64,000 nt of DNA from Flavisolibacter ginsengisoli DSM 18119 (GCF_900129295.1 NZ_FQUU01000006.1:1-64000); one strand, 5' to 3'. Positions 33,068 through 43,213 are shown, numbered from the stretch's first letter. Notes: a model not told the origin generated them from the letters alone. Numbers and translations: made by a program.

Positions 33068-34633
33068 TTAACGCTTTTTGGTTTTGTCTTTAAGCATATT
33101 ATTTACCAGCAATACACTACTATCCTTTAGAAGAGGCATTGATTGACAAAAGTATTTATTCAAAACAACCCTGAAGCTGTTAACCGGGCTAATGGAATTG
33201 TATAGCTGTGAATAATCTCCATCAGAAAAATAATAGGCATTTAAATTCATAAAGACTTTGTATTCCGGCACATCAGGTTCATAATTTCTAAACCCATGGT
33301 CACCTTCTATGATAATAACTTTTTCTTTATTATTTGAAGATGGTATGCTTTCAACTATTTTTTTTAATAATAGGTTGCTATATTTCACTTGCCCCAAATA
33401 CCCTTCTTTAAAATTGATTTTATTTAGTAATATGGAAGTATCTGAAACTAAATGGCCGGTTGAATCCAGGTAAAAAGGCTCATGAGGCATAATAAGATGG
33501 GTATATACAAACCTGGGCTTATCTGAATTCGTTCCTAATTCCTTGATCAATCCTTTTAGATTATAATCATTCCGGAAAAGATGATATGATTTTTTCTCAA
33601 TATAGTTTTTAGGGATCTGAAATTTCCCGGTAAAAATATTTTTTAAAGTAAAATTCCATCCAATATCCGACCAAAGCCTGGAAAAAAATGTCTGGTTGTC
33701 AACCTGAGTATAATAAAGATCTTTAAAGTAGGGATCTGTTGGCGTTGGAGCCATTTCCATATCAAAACATCCAAAATTTCTGATACTATAGCCCTGGCCA
33801 TCTAAAAACCTTGCCAGCCTATTTGTTTTTAGGGTTTCCATAGCCTGCAAAAACTTTTTAGTGGTTACCATAGTATTTTCTATACCACTTTTCAGGTAAC
33901 CCAAATTCAATGTTGAAGACAAAGAAAATGGAGTGACATTATAATTACTTTTTGAATAGTTAGAAATAAAAAAATGATTATTTAGCAACAAAGAGTCTGT
34001 GATTGAGTTATCGTAATTAAATTCTTCTTTTAGACATTGTGAACTTGTATAGCCATCTAATACAATAAAAAATATATCAGGTTTTGTGGTATTTACACAA
34101 CTTTTAATATTGGTTTTAGGGTAATCAGGACCTGAAAGATTATTGCTGGCGGCCACATGGGTAATACCATTATAAATGAAAGTTCCAACTTCAAGAATTA
34201 AGAATATAGTTACCAGGTAGTAAAAATATCGCATTGAAAAAGTGCTGATGTCTTTGCGCAATTTGATATAAAAAAAAAGCAGGATAGTTACAACCAAAAA
34301 CAGCGGGATTAAAATTGAGTAAGAACTGATAAAATAAAAAAGCGAAGAAGCTTGCAAATAATCATGGAATGCACCAAAGAGAAAAAACACAGAAATGATA
34401 TAAAAAGAGAAGGTATCCGCCTTATTCAGATTTTTAAATAATAGAATACTCAATACCAGAATGCAGAGGGTTATTAGTATGTATTGAAGGAAAAGATAAG
34501 AAATTACTCTTAATGGCAATAAGCCAAAGTTTTCATTGTAAGCATGTAAAAGAAAGAATACTGGCAGGAAAAATAAGAACAATACTTTCTTTTGAAATTG
34601 CAATTTGCGTAGGGCATTCAGGTTCAATGACAT
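33068..34633 (-). CDS. Membrane-bound sulfatase/phosphoglycerol-transferase-like protein
   Basis: 521 residues from ATG 34631-34633. Five N-terminal membrane spans (residues about 15-170) are followed by a large exported alkaline-phosphatase-superfamily domain: KPDIFFIVLDGYTSS (metal-binding Asp and nucleophile Thr/Ser), THLIMPHEPF and VIIIEGDHGFR (metal-binding D-H). The layout is like LtaS/EptA-type enzymes that transfer or remove phosphoryl or sulfuryl groups on envelope glycans. Downstream end of the glycan group with the glycosyltransferase (27 nt gap) and flippase on the same strand. Substrate unknown. Confidence 0.8.
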   Translation of the reverse strand: MSLNLNALRKLQFQKKVLFLFFLPVFFLLHAYNENFGLLPLRVISYLFLQYILITLCILVLSILLFKNLNKADTFSFYIISVFFLFGAFHDYLQASSLFYFISSYSILIPLFLVVTILLFFYIKLRKDISTFSMRYFYYLVTIFLILEVGTFIYNGITHVAASNNLSGPDYPKTNIKSCVNTTKPDIFFIVLDGYTSSQCLKEEFNYDNSITDSLLLNNHFFISNYSKSNYNVTPFSLSSTLNLGYLKSGIENTMVTTKKFLQAMETLKTNRLARFLDGQGYSIRNFGCFDMEMAPTPTDPYFKDLYYTQVDNQTFFSRLWSDIGWNFTLKNIFTGKFQIPKNYIEKKSYHLFRNDYNLKGLIKELGTNSDKPRFVYTHLIMPHEPFYLDSTGHLVSDTSILLNKINFKEGYLGQVKYSNLLLKKIVESIPSSNNKEKVIIIEGDHGFRNYEPDVPEYKVFMNLNAYYFSDGDYSQLYNSISPVNSFRVVLNKYFCQSMPLLKDSSVLLVNNMLKDKTKKR

Positions 34634-34660
34634 CAACTATAAATTGAAATATGAAATGTC

Positions 34661-35839
34661 TTAATTTAAATTTTGATTGTACCAATTATGGAATTGTCTT
34701 CCTGCATTTTCTAAACTATACTTCTGCAGTGTATAGATTGATAATTGTTCCTGATCGTAGAGAGGTATACCTTCTATCACCTGAACAATCTTGGAAGCCA
34801 GGTCAACCGGGTCACCACTAGTAGCGAATATACCATTAACCCCTTCCTCAATATTTTCATGTAAAACAGGGATGTCACTGGCAATTACAGGAACCCCGCA
34901 AGCATTTGCCTCAATTACAACGCATCCAAATGTTTCATAACGGGAAAAAAGAATAAGGCCTTTTGAGCCTTGTATAAAGTTCACGAGTTTAGTCTGAGGC
35001 ATCTCATTGTGAAAATGAATATGCTCAGTCATTTTATAATAATTAACCAATCCCTTTAATTCCATTGATTCCGGGCCAATTATATCAAGTTCAAATTTGT
35101 ACCCCTTCTCTTTAACTAATGCAAAAGCTTTTATTATATCTTCCGGGTTCTTTTGATAATTTAGATTGGAGATATGTACAAACCGGTTAAGGTTCTGAAT
35201 TTCGGGTAATGCATATCTAAAAACATTTGCATCTACTACATTTGGAATCAGTATTGGTTTAGGAATCTGAAATGTATTATGTAAATAACTCCCTAAATAG
35301 TTGGATACCACCATAACGTCTGAGGCCTTTGCAAATATTTTTTTTATAAGTGTTTGTTTATATACCGGAAAATTCCAAAAATTGGGTCGGGCTTCTTTAA
35401 GGTAAATAGTCCATTGTTCTGAGATGACATAGGGAATTTTATATCTGTAATGAGTGTATAATGCCAGCAATCCTGCTTTATAAGCAATATACAAATGTAT
35501 CAATTGGGGTTTTCCATCTTTTTGGATTACCTCCTTTATAGCCCTTAAATAAAGTGATACATATTTCTTTATAGACTTAAAGCTTTGTAATAATTTAAAT
35601 TTCCCTGGAGTGATATAGTAATAGATTAAAGTTTCCTGTAATTGTCCCAGTTCATAATTTTCTTTCGAAACAGTTTTAGTAATAATTCCCGTACTATCTT
35701 TTATTATATAGATAACATGAATATTATTAAATAAAGAAGCAGCTTTTGCGTGTCTTTGAATGAAGTCTCCATTATATGGCTCTATTTTACTTGGATACCA
35801 GGAAGGCAGCCATAAGATATATGGTTCATTTTTTTTCAC
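34661..35839 (-). CDS. GT4-family glycosyltransferase
   Basis: 392 residues. The start is GTG 35837-35839, supported by a 4-base GTGA overlap with the flippase stop, the sign of coupled translation, and by the conserved N-terminus YILWLPSWYPSKIEPYNGDFIQRHA. The C-terminal Rossmann domain has NLNYQKNPEDIIKAFALVKEKG and SRYETFGCVVIEANACGVPVIAS with the EX7E-type motif of GT-B retaining glycosyltransferases. Likely adds a sugar during surface polysaccharide synthesis; donor and acceptor unknown. Confidence 0.88.
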   Translation of the reverse strand: MKKNEPYILWLPSWYPSKIEPYNGDFIQRHAKAASLFNNIHVIYIIKDSTGIITKTVSKENYELGQLQETLIYYYITPGKFKLLQSFKSIKKYVSLYLRAIKEVIQKDGKPQLIHLYIAYKAGLLALYTHYRYKIPYVISEQWTIYLKEARPNFWNFPVYKQTLIKKIFAKASDVMVVSNYLGSYLHNTFQIPKPILIPNVVDANVFRYALPEIQNLNRFVHISNLNYQKNPEDIIKAFALVKEKGYKFELDIIGPESMELKGLVNYYKMTEHIHFHNEMPQTKLVNFIQGSKGLILFSRYETFGCVVIEANACGVPVIASDIPVLHENIEEGVNGIFATSGDPVDLASKIVQVIEGIPLYDQEQLSIYTLQKYSLENAGRQFHNWYNQNLN

Positions 35840-37098
35840 GTAGATACAAACTTTACAATTCTCAACAAGTCTTTTTTTCTCAATAAAAAGAATTCATTCC
35901 AGGGAACAGAAAAGTTCTTATTAATAAAAGAAAGATATACCACGAATACAATAGAATAAGTGATGGTATTACTCCATGCGGCCCCCTGAATTCCATAACC
36001 AGGTATTAAAATTAAATCCGCAATTAAAATGAGAATAAAACATATGCTTGATCCAACCAGGTTATAAATAAATTTTCCTTCCCAGGAGAAGTATGCTGCA
36101 ATGTATATTACTAAAGCCCAAAAAAAGTAACCAGGAAGCATCATATAGAAAGAAGGTAATCCTGAACGATATTCATGTTCCAGGTAAAAATAATAGAATA
36201 GGTTTGTACAAATAATGGTAAAAAAGACGCCCATTAAATTCAGATAAAATGCAGTACTGAAAATTTTAGGTACAAAACCTTTTTCAATAGAAGAAAATTT
36301 GGTAATTAATAATTGTGCGAGCACATTGGGTATGATCCAGATTAGGTTAGCAAATTTGTTAGCCTGTGCATACAAACCAACTTCATAATTACTATAGAAA
36401 TACTTCAATATCCAAAAATCAAGTCTGTAAGCAGCTAATTGAATAATATTTGTGGTCATCACAATAAAAGACAATCCAATTGCTGCAAAGAATTCACTTC
36501 GTTTAAGCCTTTCAGTATCCAGACTGTGGTTCTTTACATGGAAAATCACAAACAAAGTAAATCCCTGCACTAAACTTTGTAATGCAAAACAATACAAAGC
36601 TGTCACGAACTCCATCTTTATAATATAATACAGAAAAACAAGTGTAATAGTATAAGCCATAGCGACCAACGTCATTGCTATATTCGCTAAAAGCGTTCTG
36701 TTAAAAGAATACAACAATATCATGTATTTTTCACTAAGAACTAATCCAATAAAATAGAATACATCAATAGCTAAATAACTGACATTTTGATTGGAAAGCA
36801 AAGTCCTATTTAAAAAATGTAAACTTAAAAACTCAAGAACCAGAAACAGAAGTATTTGTATGAGTATTCCATACCATACAAACTGTAAAGTCTTTAAGAG
36901 CTTCCATTTATCCCGGGCTACCTTGTGCAAAACAATACTTTCAGTTCCTAATCCGGTAATAATGCTAAGTAATGAGGCGTTTAAAATAAGCAATGATATA
37001 ATACCAAATCTTTCAGGCAAGGCTATATTACTTAGTATGAGCCCGGCTATAAACATGAAAGACATATAAACCATTCGTATAAACAGTGTTCGCAGCAT
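35836..37098 (-). CDS. Oligosaccharide flippase (Wzx-like)
   Basis: 420 residues, about 12 hydrophobic segments over the whole length, few charges except in short loops (VLHKVARDKWKLLK; HVKNHSLDTERLKRSE). The N-terminal half begins FIAGLILSNIALPERFGIISLLIL, as in polysaccharide biosynthesis/MATE-like flippases of the MOP superfamily. It would move lipid-linked glycan across the inner membrane. Overlaps the glycosyltransferase gene by four bases. No Wzy polymerase is evident nearby, so the cluster may be incomplete or for a short glycan. Confidence 0.82.
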   Translation of the reverse strand: MLRTLFIRMVYMSFMFIAGLILSNIALPERFGIISLLILNASLLSIITGLGTESIVLHKVARDKWKLLKTLQFVWYGILIQILLFLVLEFLSLHFLNRTLLSNQNVSYLAIDVFYFIGLVLSEKYMILLYSFNRTLLANIAMTLVAMAYTITLVFLYYIIKMEFVTALYCFALQSLVQGFTLFVIFHVKNHSLDTERLKRSEFFAAIGLSFIVMTTNIIQLAAYRLDFWILKYFYSNYEVGLYAQANKFANLIWIIPNVLAQLLITKFSSIEKGFVPKIFSTAFYLNLMGVFFTIICTNLFYYFYLEHEYRSGLPSFYMMLPGYFFWALVIYIAAYFSWEGKFIYNLVGSSICFILILIADLILIPGYGIQGAAWSNTITYSIVFVVYLSFINKNFSVPWNEFFLLRKKDLLRIVKFVST

Positions 37099-37158
37099 CT
37101 AAAATAAACTCAGCATAGTGTTAATTAATATAAATTATAGGTAGGTATAATTATTCAC

Positions 37159-37545
37159 TTAAACAGGCCTAATTTGAATAAATTCCTTTCTCTTTATATA
37201 ATACAGGAACAAAAAATATATAATCGGTGAAATACTCATTAGCTGTAGCAAGATCAATCCAGAGGTAACACCCATCATATAAATAACAACCCCTATTATG
37301 GTCCCAATTAAAAGTTGATCATTTTCTATTCCACATACCACCTTAAAATAGTAGGTTTTTGTATACGAATAAGTAAGTTCAAGTGGCTTTGTTATATGAA
37401 AGCCATCAGTTACAACAATTTTTGATGGATTAGTTGGAATAGTAACAACTATTGGCTTATTTGTTACCAGAGAATATATATAAGTGCCATTTACAATTAA
37501 CCGAAGTCTTAAAAACCGCAATAAAAAGTGGTTCTTCTGAACCAC
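37159..37545 (-). CDS. Small membrane protein with N-terminal beta domain
   Basis: 128 residues from GTG 37543-37545; the frame stays open back to near the tpiA stop without an ATG, so the start is uncertain. Residues 1-75 form short beta strands (RLIVNGTYIYSLVTNKPIVV, then SKIVVTDGFHITKPLELTYS, then YYFKVVCGIENDQL), resembling small Bacteroidota proteins with a PEGA-like sheet. Two hydrophobic helices (about 78-100 and 101-118) follow. Function unknown. Close behind tpiA on the same strand, probably in one transcript. Confidence 0.5.
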   Translation of the reverse strand: MVQKNHFLLRFLRLRLIVNGTYIYSLVTNKPIVVTIPTNPSKIVVTDGFHITKPLELTYSYTKTYYFKVVCGIENDQLLIGTIIGVVIYMMGVTSGLILLQLMSISPIIYFLFLYYIKRKEFIQIRPV

Positions 37546-37571
37546 TACGATTTGATATTGCGGATTAGGTC

Positions 37572-38336
37572 TTATTGTTTTAAAGCTTTAATTATTTGAA
37601 TAAAATCCTGTGCAACTAGGGATGCACCTCCTACGAGGCCACCGTCAACATCAGGACAGGAAAATAATTCCGAGGCATTATTAGCCTTTACGCTGCCCCC
37701 ATATAAAATTGAAATTTGGTCAGCTATTTCATGACCGTATTTATTTGCTAACACCGACCTTAAATATTGATGCATTTCCTGCGCTTGTTGAGTAGAAGCT
37801 GTCTTCCCGGTGCCAATAGCCCAAATGGGTTCATATGCTATAACAACATTGATAATCTTATCCTGGTCAAGGTGAAATAGAGACTCTTCCAATTGTTTTT
37901 GAACATAATCATTTTGCCCATTCTTTTCCCTGACAGATAAAGCTTCCCCACAGCAAAATATGGGCGTAATATCATTTTCCAAACATATATTTACCTTATC
38001 AGCCAATGTCTTATTCGTTTCAAAGAAATACTCCCTTCTTTCACTATGACCAATAATGATATATTTTATACCTACAGATTGAAGCATTTCCACTGATACC
38101 TCGCCTGTGTAGGCTCCATTCTTCTTATCACTACAATTCTGAGCGGCAATGTCATACCCTTTTTCATGTGCTACTGTACTCTTTGCCATAATTAAATATG
38201 GAAAAGGCACAGCAAATATTACTTGTTGGTTATCCGATATTGCAATTTCAGCTTCTAAAATATCATTTAGAAGCTTCTCCCCTAGCTGATATGTCAGGTT
38301 CATTTTCCAATTAGCCGCGGCAATTTGTTTTCTCAT
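37572..38336 (-). CDS. tpiA: Triose-phosphate isomerase
   Basis: 254 residues. AANWKMN (Asn and Lys of the substrate site), YIIIGHSERREYF (catalytic His) and VVIAYEPIWAIGTGKTAS (catalytic Glu and flexible loop) are complete, as is ILYGGSVKANNASELF and the closing DGGLVGGASL. Interconverts dihydroxyacetone phosphate and glyceraldehyde 3-phosphate. Seven nucleotides downstream of the GlmU-like gene, so likely co-transcribed. Confidence 0.97.
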   Translation of the reverse strand: MRKQIAAANWKMNLTYQLGEKLLNDILEAEIAISDNQQVIFAVPFPYLIMAKSTVAHEKGYDIAAQNCSDKKNGAYTGEVSVEMLQSVGIKYIIIGHSERREYFFETNKTLADKVNICLENDITPIFCCGEALSVREKNGQNDYVQKQLEESLFHLDQDKIINVVIAYEPIWAIGTGKTASTQQAQEMHQYLRSVLANKYGHEIADQISILYGGSVKANNASELFSCPDVDGGLVGGASLVAQDFIQIIKALKQ

Positions 38337-38343
38337 ATTTTAT

Positions 38344-39519
38344 TCAATAATGATCAAAGATATGTTTCAAAAGACTTTTTTCGGTTTCGGTTATAGATTG
38401 GTCTTTTAAAGATTTCCAGGCATGTATATCAGAAAAAGCTTTTTGCAATTCATATCTTTCGACACCATCACTGCCCCAGGAAAAATTGGGTATAAATTTG
38501 GGAGTCAATCCATTACCTACAATGTTACAACTTACTCCAATTACAGTTCCTGTATTTATAGAAGTATTGATTGCAGTCCTTGAATAATCTCCCATTAAAA
38601 CACCACATTTTAATCCTGCACTTTTCAAACCCGTAGATGTCCATACCATTACAGGAGATGCATTATTTTTAAGGTTGGAATTTGAGGTCCCGGCACCAAG
38701 GTTGCACCATTCTCCTATAACAGAATCACCTATATAACCATCATGTGCTTTATTTGAATTTCCAAAAAACACTGAATTCTTAATTTCTCCTCCTACTATG
38801 CAATTTGGCCCTATCGTAGTGGCACCATAAATTTTTGAACCCATTTTTATTGTGGAGCCTTCACAAACAGCAATGGGACCCCTTAGCATACATCCTTCCA
38901 TTATTGTTACATCTTTTCCGATATAAATTGAACCCTCTTCAGCATTCAGAAAACAATGTTCAACTCTTGCACCTTTTTCGATAAAAATATCCGATCCTGA
39001 AATTTTGTTACTAGAGGATATTTTTTGGGATTTCCTTCCTTTTGTTATTAATTCGAAATCCTGCTCAATGGCCAAGTTATTCAATTGGAAAATATTCCAT
39101 GGGAATGTCAGTTCGGTAAGATTAAGTTCCATTTCCACAGCTTTTGACATTTTGATCTTATTTTCTGCTTCGATCTCTTTTTTAGAAATGCAATAAATAA
39201 AACTTTCTCTTCCAGGTACTGAAATAAATTCCCCGTGTTTTAACTTTTTTACCTGCCTGATTAATTTCGGAGTAGGCAAGACATTTCCATGCACCAGGTA
39301 TAATATATCCTTATCTATAGTTGCATCTATTTTAAGAGAACGATCCAAATCCTTATAATCATCTTCAAACTTATCAAAAGATGGCAATTGCAGGTATCTT
39401 TCCCATTTTTCACGGATTGTAAGTATACCTATCCGGATATCCTGGATTTGTCTGGTAAGCGTAAAAGGAAAAAGATTTTCCGGTTGGCAAAATTCTTCCG
39501 TAAACACAATTTTTTTCAT
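38344..39519 (-). CDS. GlmU-like putative sugar-nucleotidyltransferase with left-handed beta-helix
   Basis: 391 residues from ATG 39517-39519 (MKKIVFTEEFCQPENLFPFTLTRQIQDIRIGILTI). This N-terminus is typical of the Bacteroidota alternative GlmU group: the usual nucleotidyltransferase GxGTRM loop is missing and replaced by a different N-terminal domain. Residues about 190-350 are hexapeptide repeats (IFIEKGARVEHC; IYIGKDVTIMEGCMLRGPI; IGEWCNLGAGTSNSNLKN) making a left-handed beta-helix acyltransferase-like domain. Annotated in relatives as a probable bifunctional uridyl/acetyltransferase for UDP-GlcNAc, but that is by analogy. Confidence 0.8.
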   Translation of the reverse strand: MKKIVFTEEFCQPENLFPFTLTRQIQDIRIGILTIREKWERYLQLPSFDKFEDDYKDLDRSLKIDATIDKDILYLVHGNVLPTPKLIRQVKKLKHGEFISVPGRESFIYCISKKEIEAENKIKMSKAVEMELNLTELTFPWNIFQLNNLAIEQDFELITKGRKSQKISSSNKISGSDIFIEKGARVEHCFLNAEEGSIYIGKDVTIMEGCMLRGPIAVCEGSTIKMGSKIYGATTIGPNCIVGGEIKNSVFFGNSNKAHDGYIGDSVIGEWCNLGAGTSNSNLKNNASPVMVWTSTGLKSAGLKCGVLMGDYSRTAINTSINTGTVIGVSCNIVGNGLTPKFIPNFSWGSDGVERYELQKAFSDIHAWKSLKDQSITETEKSLLKHIFDHY

Positions 39520-39563
39520 AAGATTTGAAGTTATTTCATATCTCACATAAAAGAAAGGATTAC

Positions 39564-39597
39564 AAACAAAAATCCCCCGGAGGTTACCAGGGGATTT
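39564..39597 (-). terminator. Terminator of the L31 gene
   Basis: On the minus strand AATCCCC ... GGGGGATT with a 12-nt loop is followed by TTTTTGTTTG. Confidence 0.7.
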
Positions 39598-39617
39598 AAT
39601 ATATTAAAGACGATATA

Positions 39618-39866
39618 TTACTTTTTAGCGTATTTCTTTTTGAACTTGTCAATACGTCCTGCAGTATCTACCAATACATTTTTACCTGTAAAGAAAGGAT
39701 GCGAGGTATTAGAGATTTCTAATTTTATCAAAGGGTATTCATTCCCGTCTTCCCATTTTACAGTTTCTTTTGTTGCAGCTGTAGAGCGGCTCAAAAAACT
39801 GTATCCGTTACTCATATCTTTGAAAACAACATAACGGTAATTTGCGGGATGAAGATCTTTTTTCAT
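39618..39866 (-). CDS. rpmE2: 50S ribosomal protein L31, type B
   Basis: 82 residues. [29 protein letters not shown] and [32 protein letters not shown] match type B L31. The zinc-binding Cys of type A are absent, as in the form often used at low zinc. Single gene with a terminator; no Zur-like site recognised upstream. Confidence 0.95.
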   Translation of the reverse strand: MKKDLHPANYRYVVFKDMSNGYSFLSRSTAATKETVKWEDGNEYPLIKLEISNTSHPFFTGKNVLVDTAGRIDKFKKKYAKK

Positions 39867-39962
39867 GATAGTTCTATTTAATAACGACGTATTATTGGCT
39901 TATTTGAAGCTGCAAAAGTACAGCTAATTCATATTTCAACCAAATAGTACAGATGTTAATTT

Positions 39963-40454
39963 TTAACTACGCATATTTTCATATTGAAGCGGAATACCAA
40001 GTTCCCAGGTTTTGGAAGCTTGTATCACTTCCTGTAAATCGTCGATCTTTTTGCCGGTTACCCTAACTACGTCATCATTTATGGATGCCTGGACCTTTAA
40101 CCCTGCATCTTTGATTTTCTTAACAATTTTCTTAGCATCTTCCTGTTTTAATCCATTTCGTACCTGAACTTCTTTTTTCCATGCCTTACCACTTTGATAT
40201 CCCTCTTTTGAGGTATCAAATGCCTCTGGAGATATACCTTGTTTATGCGCCCTGTTTATAAGCACATCTATTAATTGGCCCATTTTCATGTCATCATCAG
40301 TCTCAATGTTTAATTTATATTCCTTTTTATCAAGATTGATAACAACATGTGCGCCTTTAAAGTCAAATCTGTTTGTAATCTCTTTGGAGGTAACATTTAC
40401 GGCATTATCCAATGCCTGGGCGTCAACTTTACTTACAATATCAAAAGATGGCAT
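39963..40454 (-). CDS. YajQ-family nucleotide-binding protein
   Basis: 163 residues. MPSFDIVSKVDAQALDNAVNVTSKEITNRFDFKG is the family start, followed by KKEYKLNIETDDDMKMGQLIDVL and KIKDAGLKVQASINDDVVRVTGKKIDDLQEVI. Two RNP-like alpha/beta folds. Some members bind cyclic di-GMP, others nucleotides or tRNA; which applies here is unknown. Usual length. Isolated gene. Confidence 0.92.
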   Translation of the reverse strand: MPSFDIVSKVDAQALDNAVNVTSKEITNRFDFKGAHVVINLDKKEYKLNIETDDDMKMGQLIDVLINRAHKQGISPEAFDTSKEGYQSGKAWKKEVQVRNGLKQEDAKKIVKKIKDAGLKVQASINDDVVRVTGKKIDDLQEVIQASKTWELGIPLQYENMRS

Positions 40455-40537
40455 AATTAAATTGGGTTGTTTGCTTCTGGTGTTAAAAATAATAAGGGAA
40501 TGCCATATAAATCCTATTTGCTAACCAGAAATGGTCT

Positions 40538-40565
40538 AAAAAAGGCCCCTTTAGAAAAAGGGGCC
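40538..40565 (-). terminator. Terminator of the first TonB-receptor gene
   Basis: On the minus strand GGCCCCTTT (40557-40565), TTCT loop, AAAGGGGCC (40544-40552), then six T. Confidence 0.9.
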
Positions 40566-40590
40566 GAATATGCACATGAGAAATAATTAA

Positions 40591-43050
40591 TTATTGACCA
40601 CCCTGACCTACCCTGCTTTGTTCATCCTGCGAACTGGAATTACGGCGCCTGGGCGGGTTATTTTGACCATTATTCCCAAATCTCCAGGTAAAAGTTGCCG
40701 TAACCTGGCGTATATCCGGTCTCACATGAAATTCGCCATCGATCAAACCATATTTATTTAAACCTTCAAATTTTTGCCAGGCAAAGGGGTCTCTAATGTT
40801 TAAACGAATTGTTCCCTTACCATTTAAAATTTGTTTCTGTCCTCCAATAGTCATTTGATAAATTGGTTCCATTAGCGACAGGCTATTAATATTCTTATGC
40901 CTGTAAAAACCACTTAATTCCGCTGTAAACCCTTTACTTATAGTAAAATTGTTCGTAATATTTATCATGAACGAAGTAAAAGTCATATCAATCTTTACAT
41001 TGTCATACACGCCTTTATAATGATTATTGAAAACATTAGTAAAAACATTGGTGTTTAACCATTTAGCAAATGTAACCGGAGTTGTTATTGACAATCCGAC
41101 ATTATTGAATTTGGCTACATTATCAGGTGTCAGATAGCGTATCTTACTATTCGGTTCTGGTTTAATGACCTGTGAGATTACATCATTTGTAGTATTGTAA
41201 TTCAGGGTTGTGATGTATTTACCCAAAAAAGAATGTGTCAGCTCAATATTGTGAGTGAACTGGGGTTTTAAGTAAATATTACCCTGCCTGTAAGAAAGTG
41301 TATCTAAAAAATAAGTGAATGGATTGAGGTCCTGGTAATTGGGTCGTGTAATACGCCGGCCATAAGATAAGGTCAAACTGTTTTTCTTATCTAATGCATA
41401 ACTGGCAAAAGCAGTTGGGAAAAGATTGGTAGAATCTCTTTTAAATTTCTGATTTGTTATTACCTGGTTTCCATGAGCCATAGTATTTTCTACTCTTAAC
41501 CCCGCCTGAAGAGTCCACTTTTTAATTTGTTTATTATAATTAAGATACGCTGCATTAATATTTTCATCGTAAATAAAATGATTAGATCTGATTTGGTCAG
41601 ACTCCCATTTTCCACTAATCAACTTTTCATAATTCACCAGGTTATCATTTTTGACATAGCTAAGTTTAATACCTGCTTCTAATTTACCTCCCTTTAATGG
41701 ATGCGTATAATCTGTCTTGAATGTATAGATATCAATGTTTGAAGGAAGGTGGCCTTTTAAATACGAAGTACCCGTCTGTTGCAACGATCCGTTATAAAAT
41801 TCAGTCGTAAGTAACATATCCGATGTGTTGGCGTAAACAACATAATCAAAATCAGCTGTCAACTCCCTTCCTACAGTATCGAAATTATGTTTCCAATTCA
41901 GATTAAGGCTGGCATTTTGAAACTGTATATCGTTATTTGTGTTGGATACCAGCCGGCTCTCCAATACATGGTTTACATCAGTAAGATCTGCAACTGTTGT
42001 GGGCGTGGGATGACCCATGAATGTAAACCCACTAACAACAACACCAAAAACATTTGTTTTATTGGCGTACCAGTCAAGGCCAAGTTTTAAAGTATGATTG
42101 TTATTCCCAAACTTAAAAATGGTTTCAGTGGTATTATAACCCGTAATGTTTTTATTGTCGTCTAAAAAACGGGTCTCAAAATTCATGGTATTTCTTCCTT
42201 TGAAAAAGTTGGGATTATAACTTCCAAAAAAATTGACCTTATTTTTCTTATAATTAAAATTGATACTGTTTTGAGATTTGGGGAGGTAATAAGTCTTATC
42301 CTTTAATGTATAAATACTGCTGGTGGCACCAACCATAATGCTTCCATTTAACCCTGAGTTCTTTCCCTTCTTTGTTTTGATATTGATTATACATGAATTT
42401 CCTGAAGCATCATATTTAGAAGATGGGTTGGTCATGATCTCAATCTGCTCCAGGGCAGAAGCAGGCATATTTTTAAGCAGGTTCGCAAGGTCATTGGGAG
42501 ACAAAAACGTTTGCTTACCATCTATTAATACTATAACTCCTTGCTTTCCCCTAAGGCTTATAGCTCCATCGCTATTCACCATTATGCCAGGTGATTTCTC
42601 AAGGATATCCAGGGCAGTAGATCCGGCACTTGTGGGAGAAGCTTCAACATTTACAACCGTTTTATCTAGCTTGGTTTCAATAAAAGGTCTTTGTGCTGAT
42701 ACAGTAATATTTCCGAGGTCACTGGTATTTTCCAGTAATGTTATTCCGGGCAATTCAATATTATCATGACCTACAGTAATTATGCTTGAGTAACGTATAC
42801 CATACCCTATCGAGCTGGCTACAACAAGGTATTTCCCTTCTTTGACAGATTCATAACTATACTTTCCATCTTTGTCAGTTATTGTCAGTTTTACTAAAGA
42901 AGAATCTGATCCTTTTAACAGACTCACTGAGGCAGCTGAAATTGCTTTGCCATCTTTGTCCAAAACTTTTCCTATTATCACTGATGACGATTGGGAAAAA
43001 GCTGCTAATTGCAATGTCATTCCGAGAAAGCTGGTAATAATTAATCTCAT
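40591..43050 (-). CDS. TonB-dependent-type outer membrane beta-barrel protein, paralogue 1
   Basis: 819 residues. Signal peptide (MRLIITSFLGMTLQLAAFSQ), a carboxypeptidase-regulatory-like domain (SSVIIGKVLDKDGKAISAASVSLL, about 22-110), a plug domain (GAISLRGKQGVIVLIDGKQTFLSPNDLANLL and IEIMTNPSSKYDASG) and a C-terminal beta barrel (outer membrane beta-barrel family, Pfam OMP_b-brl_3) with FTWRFGNNGQ as the last strand. An additional tail, SSSQDEQSRVGQGGQ, follows the final aromatic strand. Its neighbour at 43266 has the same architecture and the same DEQSRVG tail, so they are tandem duplicates. Ligand unknown; no SusD partner is present. Confidence 0.88.
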   Translation of the reverse strand: MRLIITSFLGMTLQLAAFSQSSSVIIGKVLDKDGKAISAASVSLLKGSDSSLVKLTITDKDGKYSYESVKEGKYLVVASSIGYGIRYSSIITVGHDNIELPGITLLENTSDLGNITVSAQRPFIETKLDKTVVNVEASPTSAGSTALDILEKSPGIMVNSDGAISLRGKQGVIVLIDGKQTFLSPNDLANLLKNMPASALEQIEIMTNPSSKYDASGNSCIINIKTKKGKNSGLNGSIMVGATSSIYTLKDKTYYLPKSQNSINFNYKKNKVNFFGSYNPNFFKGRNTMNFETRFLDDNKNITGYNTTETIFKFGNNNHTLKLGLDWYANKTNVFGVVVSGFTFMGHPTPTTVADLTDVNHVLESRLVSNTNNDIQFQNASLNLNWKHNFDTVGRELTADFDYVVYANTSDMLLTTEFYNGSLQQTGTSYLKGHLPSNIDIYTFKTDYTHPLKGGKLEAGIKLSYVKNDNLVNYEKLISGKWESDQIRSNHFIYDENINAAYLNYNKQIKKWTLQAGLRVENTMAHGNQVITNQKFKRDSTNLFPTAFASYALDKKNSLTLSYGRRITRPNYQDLNPFTYFLDTLSYRQGNIYLKPQFTHNIELTHSFLGKYITTLNYNTTNDVISQVIKPEPNSKIRYLTPDNVAKFNNVGLSITTPVTFAKWLNTNVFTNVFNNHYKGVYDNVKIDMTFTSFMINITNNFTISKGFTAELSGFYRHKNINSLSLMEPIYQMTIGGQKQILNGKGTIRLNIRDPFAWQKFEGLNKYGLIDGEFHVRPDIRQVTATFTWRFGNNGQNNPPRRRNSSSQDEQSRVGQGGQ

Positions 43051-43213
43051 AATCTTTGGTTTTCGTGTATGCCATAATAAAGGTTGATCAAAAACAATTG
43101 CCTGTTTATTGAATTATGACAAAATGCTATAGCAAGTTTCAAAGGGTAATATTGACATGTAGATACACAAACGGTCTTAATAGATTATGAATTAAAAAGC
43201 AGGCTATCAATAA

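Noticed and set aside
33068-37098. Complete capsule or O-antigen locus
   Set aside because: Only one glycosyltransferase, a flippase and a sulfatase-like protein are present; no polymerase, chain-length regulator or sugar-nucleotide genes.
41887-42769. Plus-strand ORFs inside the receptor genes
   Set aside because: Shadows of long, well-conserved minus-strand genes.
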